Notes: generated by a model from the letters alone, not told the origin. Numbered from the stretch's first letter, positions 49,588 through 57,754 are shown. The stretch is 64,000 bases of DNA from G020354945 sp964570585 (GCA_964570585.1 CAZMYR010000003.1:23030-87029); one strand, 5' to 3'. Numbers and translations: made by a program.

Positions 49588-50625
49588 CTAAAATAGCTCT
49601 TTCTGCTTCTCTCTGGTTTTCTTAAGATGTTGATATGCCAGGTCAGTAATTTTTCTGCCGCGTGGAGTGCGTTTTAAAAAGCCGCTTTTAAGCAAAAATG
49701 GCTCCACCACATCAACTATTGTATCGGATTCTTCATTTAAAGAAGCGGCCAATGACTCTATGCCTACAGGCCCGCCTTTATAATAATCGATTATGGCAAA
49801 AAGAACCTTTCTATCTATAGTATCCAGGCCAAACGAATCGATGCCCTGGGAATTCAAGGCCTCATCCGCTATTTCTTTAGTAATGGCACCGGATTTTTTT
49901 ACCTGGGAGAAGTCTCTTACCCGGCGAAGCAGGCGATTGGCAACACGGGGAGTGCCTCTTGAGCGCCTGGCTATTTCCATCGCTCCTTCTTTGTCAATCT
50001 TAATATTTAAAATTTTCACAGAACGATTTATAATCTTCACCAGCTCTTCCGGCTGGTAAAAATCTAAATGAAAAAACATGCCAAACCTGCCCCGTAAAGG
50101 GGCGGAAAGTAATCCGGAACGGGTAGTAGCTCCTATAAGGGTGAAATGCTTTAGATTAAATTTTATTGTTTTTGCATACGGGCCTTTATCTATAACAAAA
50201 TCTATCTGGAAATTTTCCATAGCCGGATAAAGAAATTCCTCTACAACTTTAGATAAACGGTGCACCTCATCTATAAACAAGACATCCCCTTTTTCTAAAT
50301 TAGTAAGTATGCCTATTAAATCCCCTGCTCTTTCTATTGCCGGGCCTGATGTAGCGGTTATTTTAGAACCCATCTCGTGGGCAATGATATGAGCTAAACT
50401 AGTCTTACCTAATCCGGGAGGCCCTGCAAAAAGCATGTGCTCAAGAGGTTCTCGTCTTTCCTTTGCAGCCTGCAAGGATATAAGCAGATTTTCTACAGTC
50501 TTTTTCTGCCCTACAAAGTCGCTTATTTTAGTAGGACGCAAAGAAAGATTTAATATCTTATCCTCATCAGTCTCCTGCTGAAGGATTATCTTCTCTCTTT
50601 TCGGCTTTGGGGTTTTTTCCTTCAT
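49588..50625 (-). CDS. ruvB: Holliday junction branch migration ATPase RuvB
   Basis: 345 residues: Walker A GPPGLGKTS, Walker B DEVHRL, sensor TTRSGLLSAPLRGRFG, C-terminal winged helix. The hexameric motor works with RuvA (52933-53568) and RuvC. The first about 20 codons are duplicated at 51745-51805, on the other side of a nucleotidyltransferase module, so the module was inserted at the ruvB start while a full ruvB was kept. Confidence 0.97.
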   Translation of the reverse strand: MKEKTPKPKREKIILQQETDEDKILNLSLRPTKISDFVGQKKTVENLLISLQAAKERREPLEHMLFAGPPGLGKTSLAHIIAHEMGSKITATSGPAIERAGDLIGILTNLEKGDVLFIDEVHRLSKVVEEFLYPAMENFQIDFVIDKGPYAKTIKFNLKHFTLIGATTRSGLLSAPLRGRFGMFFHLDFYQPEELVKIINRSVKILNIKIDKEGAMEIARRSRGTPRVANRLLRRVRDFSQVKKSGAITKEIADEALNSQGIDSFGLDTIDRKVLFAIIDYYKGGPVGIESLAASLNEESDTIVDVVEPFLLKSGFLKRTPRGRKITDLAYQHLKKTREKQKELF

Positions 50626-50732
50626 ACTAGCAACTATTCCTTACAAAAGTTTATTGTCGAGACCTGAAACTTATTAGACCCTACAACAGTCTGACCCCTT
50701 GCTGCTTATATTTTTCCACTGACACATTCACA

Positions 50733-51476
50733 TCAGGACTTATGGCGTAGTATTTCAAGTTCTTTTCTTAACGGTGCCCAGTATTCTATATCCTTTTGTC
50801 GCTCTCGTGCTTCCTCTTCACGAAGTGCTGAGCCAAGTTTTTCTGTATCTCTATTAATTGCCAGGGATAAAAGGGGCCTGCGTGCAAGACATTCCCTTGC
50901 AATTGCAGGATATCGCCTTGTCAATTCAATTAAAATAGATGTATCCCGACATTCGCGAAGCCACCATTTTATGCGCTCATCTGAGGGTTTATCTTTGTTT
51001 GATAAATAATCATTCTCTACAAGGCGTTTTAACATAAGCCAATCTTTATCGCGCTGAGTTTTTTTGCTTTGAACAAGGTCTCGCAGACCGATGACGTCGA
51101 TAGAGCTGCCGTTTTTTAATACCACGGTTTTTTTACGTTTCCATAATTTATCAAATGGTTCCGAGCCGCGCAATTTAGATATTATGTCAATACGCAATTT
51201 TTCTACGCCTTTTGCATTACACCGAAAATGACAGGCATGTCCACGTTCTAAATACTCTTGCTTAAGCGGCGGCACATAGATACGAGTTGCATTCAAGGCG
51301 CTTAAAGCAGCTTGCAGAGATTTAAGGTTTTTCGGTGTGCATAATAAGACAAAATCTGAATCACGGCTAAATTCAGCAGCACCGTAAATAATACAGGCCT
51401 GTCCGCCGATTAGCAAACATTTAACTTTATGCTTCTTTAAAGTAGAAAGGACTTTGAGGATCGGGTTCGGGGTCAA
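50733..51476 (-). CDS. nucleotidyltransferase-fold protein
   Basis: 247 residues from a TTG at 51476, with an excellent GGAGGGAG SD. The motif CLLIGGQACIIYGAAEFSRDSDFVLLC (GG...RDSDF) marks the Pol-beta nucleotidyltransferase superfamily, as in MNT/AbiEii-like proteins; a third acidic residue is likely in LRIDIISKL. The C-terminal half is helical and unassigned. The small gene at 51427-51612 overlaps it by 50 nt. It could be the toxin or antitoxin side of a toxin-antitoxin or phage-defence pair, but this is inference. Confidence 0.75.
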   Translation of the reverse strand: MTPNPILKVLSTLKKHKVKCLLIGGQACIIYGAAEFSRDSDFVLLCTPKNLKSLQAALSALNATRIYVPPLKQEYLERGHACHFRCNAKGVEKLRIDIISKLRGSEPFDKLWKRKKTVVLKNGSSIDVIGLRDLVQSKKTQRDKDWLMLKRLVENDYLSNKDKPSDERIKWWLRECRDTSILIELTRRYPAIARECLARRPLLSLAINRDTEKLGSALREEEARERQKDIEYWAPLRKELEILRHKS

Positions 51477-51612
51477 GACTCCCTCCTAATGCAATATAAA
51501 GTTTCCATAACTTAGTTGTTTCGGAAAAACGTTCAGCGGGCGTAAGCCTTAGCCATTCAGCGTTTTCATCTACAAATTTCTGTTTTGTGTATTTAATCTT
51601 TTGTTTCTTCAT
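51427..51612 (-). CDS. small protein paired with the nucleotidyltransferase
   Basis: 61 residues, MKKQKIKYTKQKFVDENAEWLRLTPAERFSETTKLWKLYIALGGSLDPEPDPQSPFYF. Not recognised. Predicted helical with a WLRLTPAERF...LW pattern; the overlap suggests translational coupling with the downstream gene. Probably the partner of the nucleotidyltransferase in a two-gene cargo module. Confidence 0.65.
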   Translation of the reverse strand: MKKQKIKYTKQKFVDENAEWLRLTPAERFSETTKLWKLYIALGGSLDPEPDPQSPFYFKEA

Positions 51613-51696
51613 TGAGGGTAAAAGGGGACGGTTCTATTTTTTACATTTTTCCTGGTGTCCCCCTCAGGGGAAAAAATTCCTTCTTCTAGCATGGTT

Positions 51697-51736
51697 GGGG
51701 ACGTCCTGCAGGGAGGCAACCCTGCAGGACGTCCCC
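51697..51736. repeat. GACGTCCTGCAGGG palindrome, copy 2
   Basis: GGGGACGTCCTGCAGGG / CCCTGCAGGACGTCCCC around AGGCAA; nearly the same as 44951-44989. It lies next to the duplicated ruvB 5' fragment, and a GGGGACGGTTCTATTTTTT sequence of the REP/RAYT style is at about 51624-51642. Confidence 0.85.
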
Positions 51737-51744
51737 ACTACTTA

Positions 51745-51805
51745 CATCAGTCTCCTGCTGAAGGATTATCTTCTCTCTTTTCGGCTTTGGGGTTTTGTTT
51801 TTCAT
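51745..51805 (-). pseudogene. duplicated 5' fragment of ruvB
   Basis: From ATG 51805 the first 20 codons repeat those of ruvB (50565-50625), with 52 identical bases and a difference only at codons 2-3. The frame then runs into palindrome sequence and ends. It sits right after the pilin gene, where ruvB would have been before the insertion. Confidence 0.9.
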
Positions 51806-51817
51806 ATTTTTTAATGG

Positions 51818-52378
51818 TTACTCTAAATAAAGCAAATATGCCTCCCACTTTCCATTATAACTGTCAATAACGTAGGTATCTGTATTAGCAGGAGTAACAG
51901 TATCTTCTATGACATAGTGTCCTTGATTTTTTGGGTCAGTATCATTACTTCGAAATAATATTTGGTACTGGCTTGTTGTTCCATCGTAGAGAACCCTATA
52001 CTGGCATATTGTTGTATCGCTTGAAGTTGGTGGTATCTCTATGTTTAATTCATCTTCAGCATTAACATAATCACTGATAGCTTCTGTCCAATCCCAGGGA
52101 AAATAACCTCCCTTTTTATAATTATAATACCTCTCTGCTGCAAGAATAACCTGTACGGTATTGGGTACCTCCTTCAATTTCGCCCTGGTACGAAATGTTT
52201 CAAACTGAGGATACAATATTGTAGCAAGAATAGCGATAACAACTGTGACCATTAATAATTCTACTAAGGTAAACCCCGTTACAAATTTACGTTTGCTATT
52301 CTTCTTTTGTATGCTTTGGTTAATTTGTAACGGGGTAAATGAGTTCCTTTTCTTTGGCTTTATATTTTTTTCTTTCAT
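51818..52378 (-). CDS. type IV pilin-like protein A
   Basis: 186 residues. Class III signal: ...KFVTG|FTLVELLMVTVVIAILATILYPQF, with Glu5 of the mature protein, then a long N-terminal helix and a variable C-terminal head. Likely cleaved and methylated by a prepilin peptidase. Paralogue of the gene just upstream (52391-52936): same leader, same helix, same intergenic bases. The leader is encoded by a palindrome. Located between ruvA and ruvB. Confidence 0.88.
   Translation of the reverse strand: MKEKNIKPKKRNSFTPLQINQSIQKKNSKRKFVTGFTLVELLMVTVVIAILATILYPQFETFRTRAKLKEVPNTVQVILAAERYYNYKKGGYFPWDWTEAISDYVNAEDELNIEIPPTSSDTTICQYRVLYDGTTSQYQILFRSNDTDPKNQGHYVIEDTVTPANTDTYVIDSYNGKWEAYLLYLE
52273..52336. 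repeat. CCCCGTTA-family palindrome in pilin A leader
   Basis: ACCCCGTTACAAATT / AATTTGTAACGGGGT, 15-bp arms, entirely coding, ending at the prepilin cleavage site. Confidence 0.85.
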
Positions 52379-52390
52379 ATTCTTTAATGG

Positions 52391-52936
52391 TTATTCTAAA
52401 TAACCTAGATATTTATCATAGGGACTTTCGATAGTATAGTTACGTGTTTGTATAACGCACTCACCTACTTTTTTTTCGTCTTCTGCAGTATTGTCAGCTT
52501 TCCGAAAATGTATTGCCCAGGTACCGGGAGTAGTAGTATTATCCACCCAATATTCGCATACATCTCTAGGAAGAGTTATATTTAATTCATGCTCAACTTC
52601 CGCATTGCCATGAGCGCTACTAGTATAAACAAAATTATCAGCATCGGCCGCAGTCCAGTCAAAATAAGCACCAATTTTAAAATTATAATACTTCTCTCCT
52701 GCAAGAATTAGCTGTATGGTATTCGGTACTTCCTTCAATTCTGTCCTTATACGAAATGTTTGAAATCGGGGATACATTATTGTAGCAAGAACACCGATAA
52801 TAACTACGACTATTAATAATTCTATTAAGGTAAGCCCCGTTACAAATTTACGTTTGCTATACTTGAAAATATAATTTTTAAATATATTTTGTATGCTTTG
52901 GTTAATTTGTAACGGGGTAAAGGAGTTCCTTTTCAT
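52391..52936 (-). CDS. type IV pilin-like protein B
   Basis: 181 residues; ...KFVTG|LTLIELLIVVVIIGVLATIMYPRF, mature Glu5 present. The head domain differs from that of pilin A, but both share KEVPNT.QLILA..YYNFK. A tandem gene duplication is the simplest origin. The ATG overlaps the ruvA stop by 4 bp. Could be a minor pilin or pseudopilin; assembly genes are not in the window. Confidence 0.88.
   Translation of the reverse strand: MKRNSFTPLQINQSIQNIFKNYIFKYSKRKFVTGLTLIELLIVVVIIGVLATIMYPRFQTFRIRTELKEVPNTIQLILAGEKYYNFKIGAYFDWTAADADNFVYTSSAHGNAEVEHELNITLPRDVCEYWVDNTTTPGTWAIHFRKADNTAEDEKKVGECVIQTRNYTIESPYDKYLGYLE
52834..52917. repeat. CCCCGTTA-family palindrome in pilin B leader
   Basis: CCCCGTTACAAATT / AATTTGTAACGGGG, 14-bp arms with a longer 55-nt loop than in pilin A; coding throughout. 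Confidence 0.85.
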
Positions 52937-53568
52937 CTTATTCCCCTTTTTGTCTTTTTCTGGTTATAAACCTCGTTCAATAGTTGTTCTGTGGTCTCTA
53001 TATCAGGATTTTGTTCAAGAGCACTCTTTACCATCCGGTCTGCCTCGGTCTTTTTATATTGAAGCTGGCTTAAAACTTCTAATGCCTCTTCTTCTATATC
53101 TTTCCTTAAAGCTATCTCATCGGGTTTAAATCTATCTTTTATAAGACCGAACCTGCCAACTTTACCCTGAAGCTTTGCAATTATCTGCTTTGCCCTTTGC
53201 TCTCCTATGCCGGGTAGGCATCTGAGGTGTGAGGTGTCTGCCGATTCTATAGCTTGAATAATCATTGATATCGGTTCACTCAATGCCTTAACAGCAGCCT
53301 TAGGCCCTACGCCAGAAACGGTTATAAATTTTTCGAAGAATTCCTTTTCTATCTGATTTGTAAATCCGATCAACACCGGAGTGCTCCTTGCCGGGTCATT
53401 TGCAAGATAATGGAAAGTTATCAGTTCTATCTCATTGCCAATCCTGGCATCTTTTAAATCGTTCAATACCGTAAGCGGAACCAGAATCTCATATCCTATG
53501 CTATTTATTTCGATAAGTAAACTGGCTTCATTCTTCCTGATTAGCTTGCCTTTGATTCTGGATATCAT
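52933..53568 (-). CDS. ruvA: Holliday junction DNA helicase component RuvA
   Basis: 211 residues: OB domain (MISRIKGKLIRKNEASLLIEINSIGYEI), helix-hairpin-helix domain (VSGVGPKAAVKAL, LPGIGEQRAKQIIAKLQGK), and C-terminal RuvB-binding domain. Binds four-way junctions. A double palindrome separates it from ruvC. Confidence 0.96.
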   Translation of the reverse strand: MISRIKGKLIRKNEASLLIEINSIGYEILVPLTVLNDLKDARIGNEIELITFHYLANDPARSTPVLIGFTNQIEKEFFEKFITVSGVGPKAAVKALSEPISMIIQAIESADTSHLRCLPGIGEQRAKQIIAKLQGKVGRFGLIKDRFKPDEIALRKDIEEEALEVLSQLQYKKTEADRMVKSALEQNPDIETTEQLLNEVYNQKKTKRGIR

Positions 53569-53574
53569 AAGTAT

Positions 53575-53719
53575 AGGAACGTTTCCAAAATCAAAGAGGC
53601 AAATGTAGGAACGTTTCCAAAATCAAAGAGGCAAATGTCCCCATAAAGGGGACACTTGCCCCTTAGATTTCGGAAACGTTCCTGGGGACACTTGCCCCTT
53701 AGATTTCGGAAACGTTCCT
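53575..53719. repeat. nested double palindrome between ruvC and ruvA
   Basis: Left: two copies of an AGGAACGTTTCC...GAGGCAAATGT unit; right: two copies of GGGGACACTTGCCCC...GGAAACGTTCCT. So one core-conserved element is nested inside a second. The right half is translated as the RuvC C-terminus. Confidence 0.85.
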
Positions 53720-54189
53720 TTCTGTTTATATATATGTGTCAAACACAAAGCCAGAGCATCAGTTATATCTGCCGGTCCCTTAGAAGGTTTTAGATTCAAA
53801 AGGCCTTCTACTGTACGCTGAACCTGCTGCTTCGAGGCATTGCCATTGCCAGTTACAGCTTGCTTTACTGTCTTAGCCGGATAATTAACCAGCTCTAAAT
53901 TTTCTAAACCGCAAGCTAAAACAATAATCCCTCTGGCATGACCCATTAGAATTGCTGTCATCGGATGCCTGTAATGAGAATAGAGTTTTTCTAGAATGCA
54001 AACTTTGGGTCTGGTCTCTTTGATTAAATTTAAAACTTGGGAATAGATGATATTAAGACGGATGCGTAGATTTTGTTTACCGGATGTTTTTATTGTGCCT
54101 GCTTCTACAATTTTTATATTCCCTCTATTTTGCACAACTACGCCATATCCGGTTACATTCAGGCCTGGATCTATTCCTAGAATTCGCAT
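53623..54189 (-). CDS. ruvC: Holliday junction resolvase RuvC with repeat-derived tail
   Basis: 188 residues from ATG 54189 (MRILGIDPGLNVTGYG); the 21-residue upstream extension is translated word repeat and is rejected. Catalytic acids: Asp in GIDPG, Glu in CILEKLY, and Asp residues in GPADITDALALC. The RuvC core ends near THIYKQK. The remaining about 32 residues are two GTFPKSKGQVSP repeats plus LWGHLPL, encoded by the palindrome. Confidence 0.95.
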   Translation of the reverse strand: MRILGIDPGLNVTGYGVVVQNRGNIKIVEAGTIKTSGKQNLRIRLNIIYSQVLNLIKETRPKVCILEKLYSHYRHPMTAILMGHARGIIVLACGLENLELVNYPAKTVKQAVTGNGNASKQQVQRTVEGLLNLKPSKGPADITDALALCLTHIYKQKGTFPKSKGQVSPGTFPKSKGQVSPLWGHLPL

Positions 54190-54198
54190 ATCTTTCGT

Positions 54199-54250
54199 CG
54201 TGCGTCGTGCGTTCTTCGTCGTACGTCGTACGTCGTACGTCGTAATACGC
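54199..54250. repeat. GTCGTACGTC word repeats before ruvC
   Basis: Repeats of CGTCGTGCGTC and CGTCGTACGTC words in the yebC-ruvC gap; same vocabulary as 21770-21795. Confidence 0.6.
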
Positions 54251-54261
54251 AATACATACCT

Positions 54262-55011
54262 TTATCCGCTTGCCTCCAATATTATGCTATCAGGTATATC
54301 AAAGTTCGAATAGACGTTTTGGACATCATCGTGGTCTTCTAAGCCTTCTATTAATGACAAAACGCTTCTTGCAGGAGCACCTTCTACCCTAACGGTGCTG
54401 GATGGAATCATGGTTATCTCATCAGATTCTATTTTTATATTAGACTTTTCAAATGCAGTTTTTACCTTTTCAAAATCAGCCACGCTGGTAGTTATCTCAT
54501 ACATATCGCCTTCAGTCTTCATATCCTCTGCGCCAGATTCTAAGGCTGCACTCATAAGGATATCCTCATCTACACCCTGTTTTTTTACAAGAATAAACCC
54601 TTTCTTTTTAAATATCCACTGAACACTGCCCTGCCCGGCCATACTGCCGCCTTTTTTCGAGAAAATGGTTCTTATTTCTGCGGTTGAGCGATTTTTATTA
54701 TCGGTGAGTACCTCAACTAATATTGCTACACCTTTTGACCCATACCCCTCATAAATAACTTCTTCGTAAGTTATGCCTGGTAGCTCTCCTGTGCCCTTTT
54801 TAATGGCCCTTTCAATATTATCTGATGACATATTGCAAGACTTGGCTTTATTCACAACTAATCTTAAGGATGGATTAATATTAACATCGCCGCCTCCCTG
54901 CCTGGCTGCGACTGTTATCTCTTTAGCCAATTTTGAAAATAACTTACCTCGTTTAGCATCTACTGTTGCTTTTTTATGTTTAATTCCTGCCCATTTTGAA
55001 TGGCCTGACAT
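54262..55011 (-). CDS. yebC: YebC/TACO1-family protein
   Basis: 249 residues: MSGHSKWAGIKHKKATVDAKRGKLFSKLAKEI start, then the three-domain YebC fold. Reported as a regulator and, more recently, as a factor easing translation of polyproline stretches; the latter fits its place between EF-G-like and ruv genes equally well. The yebC-ruvC-ruvA order is widespread. AGGAG precedes the ATG. Confidence 0.95.
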   Translation of the reverse strand: MSGHSKWAGIKHKKATVDAKRGKLFSKLAKEITVAARQGGGDVNINPSLRLVVNKAKSCNMSSDNIERAIKKGTGELPGITYEEVIYEGYGSKGVAILVEVLTDNKNRSTAEIRTIFSKKGGSMAGQGSVQWIFKKKGFILVKKQGVDEDILMSAALESGAEDMKTEGDMYEITTSVADFEKVKTAFEKSNIKIESDEITMIPSSTVRVEGAPARSVLSLIEGLEDHDDVQNVYSNFDIPDSIILEASG

Positions 55012-55012
55012 A

Positions 55013-57064
55013 TCACGCTCCTGAAGCTTCCTCTTTCACTGCCTTCGCCTTCGCTATTATCTGTTGAGCTACCTTATCCGGCACCTGCTCATAACGAGAA
55101 AATTTCATTGTGTAGGAACCTTTGCCTGCTGTCATAGAACGTAACTCTGTCGCATATTTAAGCATCTCAGCCAAAGGTACCTGTGCTTTTACTATCTGAT
55201 TTGCACCTTTGGGTTCCATTCCCATAATTCTTCCTCTTCGAGAATTTAAATCGCCGGTTATGTTTCCCATAGCATCTTCAGGCACTACTACCTCTACATC
55301 CATAATCGGCTCTAATAACACAGGGTTGGCTTGTTTTAATCCATTTTTCATCGCGGTACTTGCTGCAATCTTAAATGCCATTTCGGAGGAATCCACTGTA
55401 TGAAAGGACCCATCAAAAAGGGTAACCTTAACACCCGCCACCGGCGCACCGATTAATATCCCTGCTTGCATAGTTGCTTTTACGCCTTTCTCAACGCCGG
55501 GAATATACCCTCTTGGTATAGCCCCACCGGCAATCTTATCCACAAACTCATAATTTTCGCCTCGAGGAAGCGGTTCAAGCTTAAGATAAACTTCACCATA
55601 CTGGCCATGGCCTCCTGTCTGCTTCTTATGTTTATAACTGACCTCGACCTTCTTCCTTATAGTTTCTTTATAGGCCACCTTGGGCGTGCCAATCTCAACC
55701 TCAACTTTAAAATTCCTCTTCAGCCTTTCAATCATAATCTTAAGATGTAAGTCCCCTAATCCCGATACTATCAATTCTTTTGTCTGTTGATTCCTTCCAT
55801 ACTTAAATGTTGGGTCCTCACTGCCCAATTTTGAGAGAGCGGTCATTATCCTTTCTTCATCTTGTCTGGTCTTTGGCTCAAGTGATAATGATATAGCAGG
55901 CTCCGGCATTTTAATTGTATCAAATTCAAGCTGCCTTGATTCGTTGCATATAGTATCACCTGTGGTTGTCTCCTTTAATTTTGCGACTGCAGCTATATCG
56001 CCGGCCCGGACCTTGTCTATCCCTTCCTGCTCTTTTCCCTTAAGCAGAAATATCTGGCCTATTTTTTCCCTGGCAGATTTATTTACATTATAAAATCCTG
56101 TATTGGATGGCAGGCTTCCGGAAAACACTCTAAAGATGGTAAGTTGTCCGACGTAAGGATCGATGATTGTCTTGAAAACTTGTGCAGCAAAAGGTTCATC
56201 AGCGGAAACTTTATATTTTATAGGATTGGTTCCATCGGGCGAGGTAGCCTGTATTAGGGCTGCATCTTGTGGCGAAGGAGCAAATTTTATAATACCATTT
56301 ATAAGCTCATCTACGCCAATTCCTTTAGTAGCCGAACCGCAAAATACAGGATGTGTATTGCCTATACTTACTGCCTTTTTAAGGCCATTTATTATTTCAT
56401 CCTGAGAGAGCTCTTCTCCCACAAGATATTTTTCGATTAATGCATCATCTGTTTCAGCTATTGCCTCTATAAGCTGCTCTCTATATTTTAGGGCCTTATC
56501 TTTATCATCGCCTGAAATACTCTCGACGGTAGCCTTATTCAATAAATCAACCACCTTCTCAAAAGAGGTTTCTTTACCTATCGGATATGTAATAGGGACG
56601 CAATTTTTTCCAAATTCTTTCTGCACTGCCTCAATCGTTTTCTCAAAACTTGAATGTTCCTTATCTAACTTATTTATAAATAAAAATGAAGGCTTTTTAG
56701 CTTCTTTTAACATATCCCACATCCGGGACGTGCCTATCTCTACTCCGTTTACCCCGCATACTAAACACAGCCCACAGCCAGCAGCACGAAGAGATGAAAA
56801 AACTCCACCTATAAAATCTGCATAACCCGGGGTATCTAAAAGATTTATTCTTTTTGAGTCTTTTTCAATGCTAAGCACCTTTGGATCAATCGTAATCTTT
56901 CTTTCAATTTCATCCGGGTTATAATCGCACATACTGGTACCTTCATCAACGCTACCACGTCTTGTGTTTACCTTTGCAGCAAATAGTATAGAATCTATTA
57001 AAGATGTCTTTCCGGCACTCGAATGAGATAAAAATACAATATTTCTTATATCCTTAACATCCAT
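55013..57064 (-). CDS. fusA2: EF-G-like GTPase (EF-G paralogue)
   Basis: 683 residues, full EF-G domain set, but with a G1 of SHSSAGKTS instead of AHIDAGKTT, G3 DTPGYADF and G4 NKLDKE. Such EF-G2-type paralogues often lack translocase activity; the ending GKGSYTMKFSRYEQVPDKV is conserved. First gene after a strong promoter. Distinct from fusA at 18712. Confidence 0.93.
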   Translation of the reverse strand: MDVKDIRNIVFLSHSSAGKTSLIDSILFAAKVNTRRGSVDEGTSMCDYNPDEIERKITIDPKVLSIEKDSKRINLLDTPGYADFIGGVFSSLRAAGCGLCLVCGVNGVEIGTSRMWDMLKEAKKPSFLFINKLDKEHSSFEKTIEAVQKEFGKNCVPITYPIGKETSFEKVVDLLNKATVESISGDDKDKALKYREQLIEAIAETDDALIEKYLVGEELSQDEIINGLKKAVSIGNTHPVFCGSATKGIGVDELINGIIKFAPSPQDAALIQATSPDGTNPIKYKVSADEPFAAQVFKTIIDPYVGQLTIFRVFSGSLPSNTGFYNVNKSAREKIGQIFLLKGKEQEGIDKVRAGDIAAVAKLKETTTGDTICNESRQLEFDTIKMPEPAISLSLEPKTRQDEERIMTALSKLGSEDPTFKYGRNQQTKELIVSGLGDLHLKIMIERLKRNFKVEVEIGTPKVAYKETIRKKVEVSYKHKKQTGGHGQYGEVYLKLEPLPRGENYEFVDKIAGGAIPRGYIPGVEKGVKATMQAGILIGAPVAGVKVTLFDGSFHTVDSSEMAFKIAASTAMKNGLKQANPVLLEPIMDVEVVVPEDAMGNITGDLNSRRGRIMGMEPKGANQIVKAQVPLAEMLKYATELRSMTAGKGSYTMKFSRYEQVPDKVAQQIIAKAKAVKEEASGA

Positions 57065-57136
57065 CAGTTAGGAAAATTACTTTCTGTTCTGTGTATGAAA
57101 TTAATTACAGGTGTGAAGTATTTCAATATAAAACTA

Positions 57137-57166
57137 ATTATAATAGCGGAGCACCAGTATTGTCAA
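57137..57166 (-). promoter_or_regulatory. promoter of fusA2-yebC-ruvC-ruvA
   Basis: TTGACA (57166-57161), 18-bp spacer, TATAAT (57142-57137); both hexamers perfect. It overlaps the last codons of the frameshifted third gene of the riboswitch operon. About 70 nt of leader precede fusA2. Confidence 0.85.
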
Positions 57167-57394
57167 GCAAAAAGGGATGGTCTTTTGTTGCACTGCGGAG
57201 AATGAGTTCTTTAACTTCTGATAGCCCAACAAATTGGGCAACTAACCATTCTTGTCCACGGTGATGTAATAGCAATGCACAGGGGAAGTTTCTACATAAA
57301 TCAGCCAGGCCACTGGAGTACTTATCTGTAATATCCTTGAGCCTGATGGTATATTCTGCAAGCTCTTTAATATTGCTGTGTTTTTGTTATTCAT
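57138..57394 (-). pseudogene. third gene of the c-di-GMP operon, frameshifted in an A-tract
   Basis: From the ATG at 57394 the frame reads MNNKNTA and stops early. Adding one A to the CAAAAAC tract gives an 85-residue protein: MNNKKHSNIKELAEYT..., then LADLCRNFPCALLLHHRGQEWLVAQFVGLSEVKELIL and a TAA at 57138. The downstream reading has protein-like composition and no start of its own. Either a real frameshift, a phase-variable tract or a read error. The protein family is not recognised. Confidence 0.6.
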
Positions 57395-57466
57395 CCCGCA
57401 CCTTCCTTCATTCCCGCTTACCTTCTTAATATTGCAAATTTGAATACAAAGAAGGTGCGGGATTCA
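57390..57466 (-). repeat. 77-bp stop-to-start palindromic element, copy 2
   Basis: Minus strand TGAATCCCGCACC ... GGTGCGGGATGAA, where TGA ends the secreted-protein gene and ATG starts the third gene. Same length as 15610-15686, with arms identical and middle diverged. Confidence 0.85.
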
Positions 57467-57754
57467 TATATTCATCTCCACTTTCTTTCTTAATCTATGT
57501 AAATCCTCCACTATCTTATCAATGTTGACTACGCGTTTTATCTTAGGGAGCCCAAAGGCGACCATCCTCACCCTCGCCGGGCCTATCACACTTTTATTTA
57601 TTGTGTCTTTATCAATCGCTGTTTGTTTTTGCCAGGCTTGTGTAATCACCGGAGTTACTGCACTAAAACCAGCAGCAAGCGCTGGTAACGCCTTTCCGTT
57701 TGACAAAACTTGAGATAAAATAATTATAACGATGATAAATTTAATCAGTCTCAT
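57464..57754 (-). CDS. small secreted protein of the c-di-GMP operon
   Basis: 96 residues. Signal peptide RLIKFIIVIIILSQVLSNGKALPALA, then about 70 residues with VVNIDKIVEDLHRLRKKVEMNI at the end. Not recognised. ATG 57754 has AAGGAG 7 nt upstream, within the 3' end of the first gene, and overlaps it by 14 nt. Export suggests a surface or periplasmic role under c-di-GMP control. Confidence 0.75.
   Translation of the reverse strand: MRLIKFIIVIIILSQVLSNGKALPALAAGFSAVTPVITQAWQKQTAIDKDTINKSVIGPARVRMVAFGLPKIKRVVNIDKIVEDLHRLRKKVEMNI

Noticed and set aside
54190..54252. 21-residue N-terminal extension of RuvC
   Set aside because: Translated GTCGTACG repeats; the RuvC start MRILGIDPG is clear.
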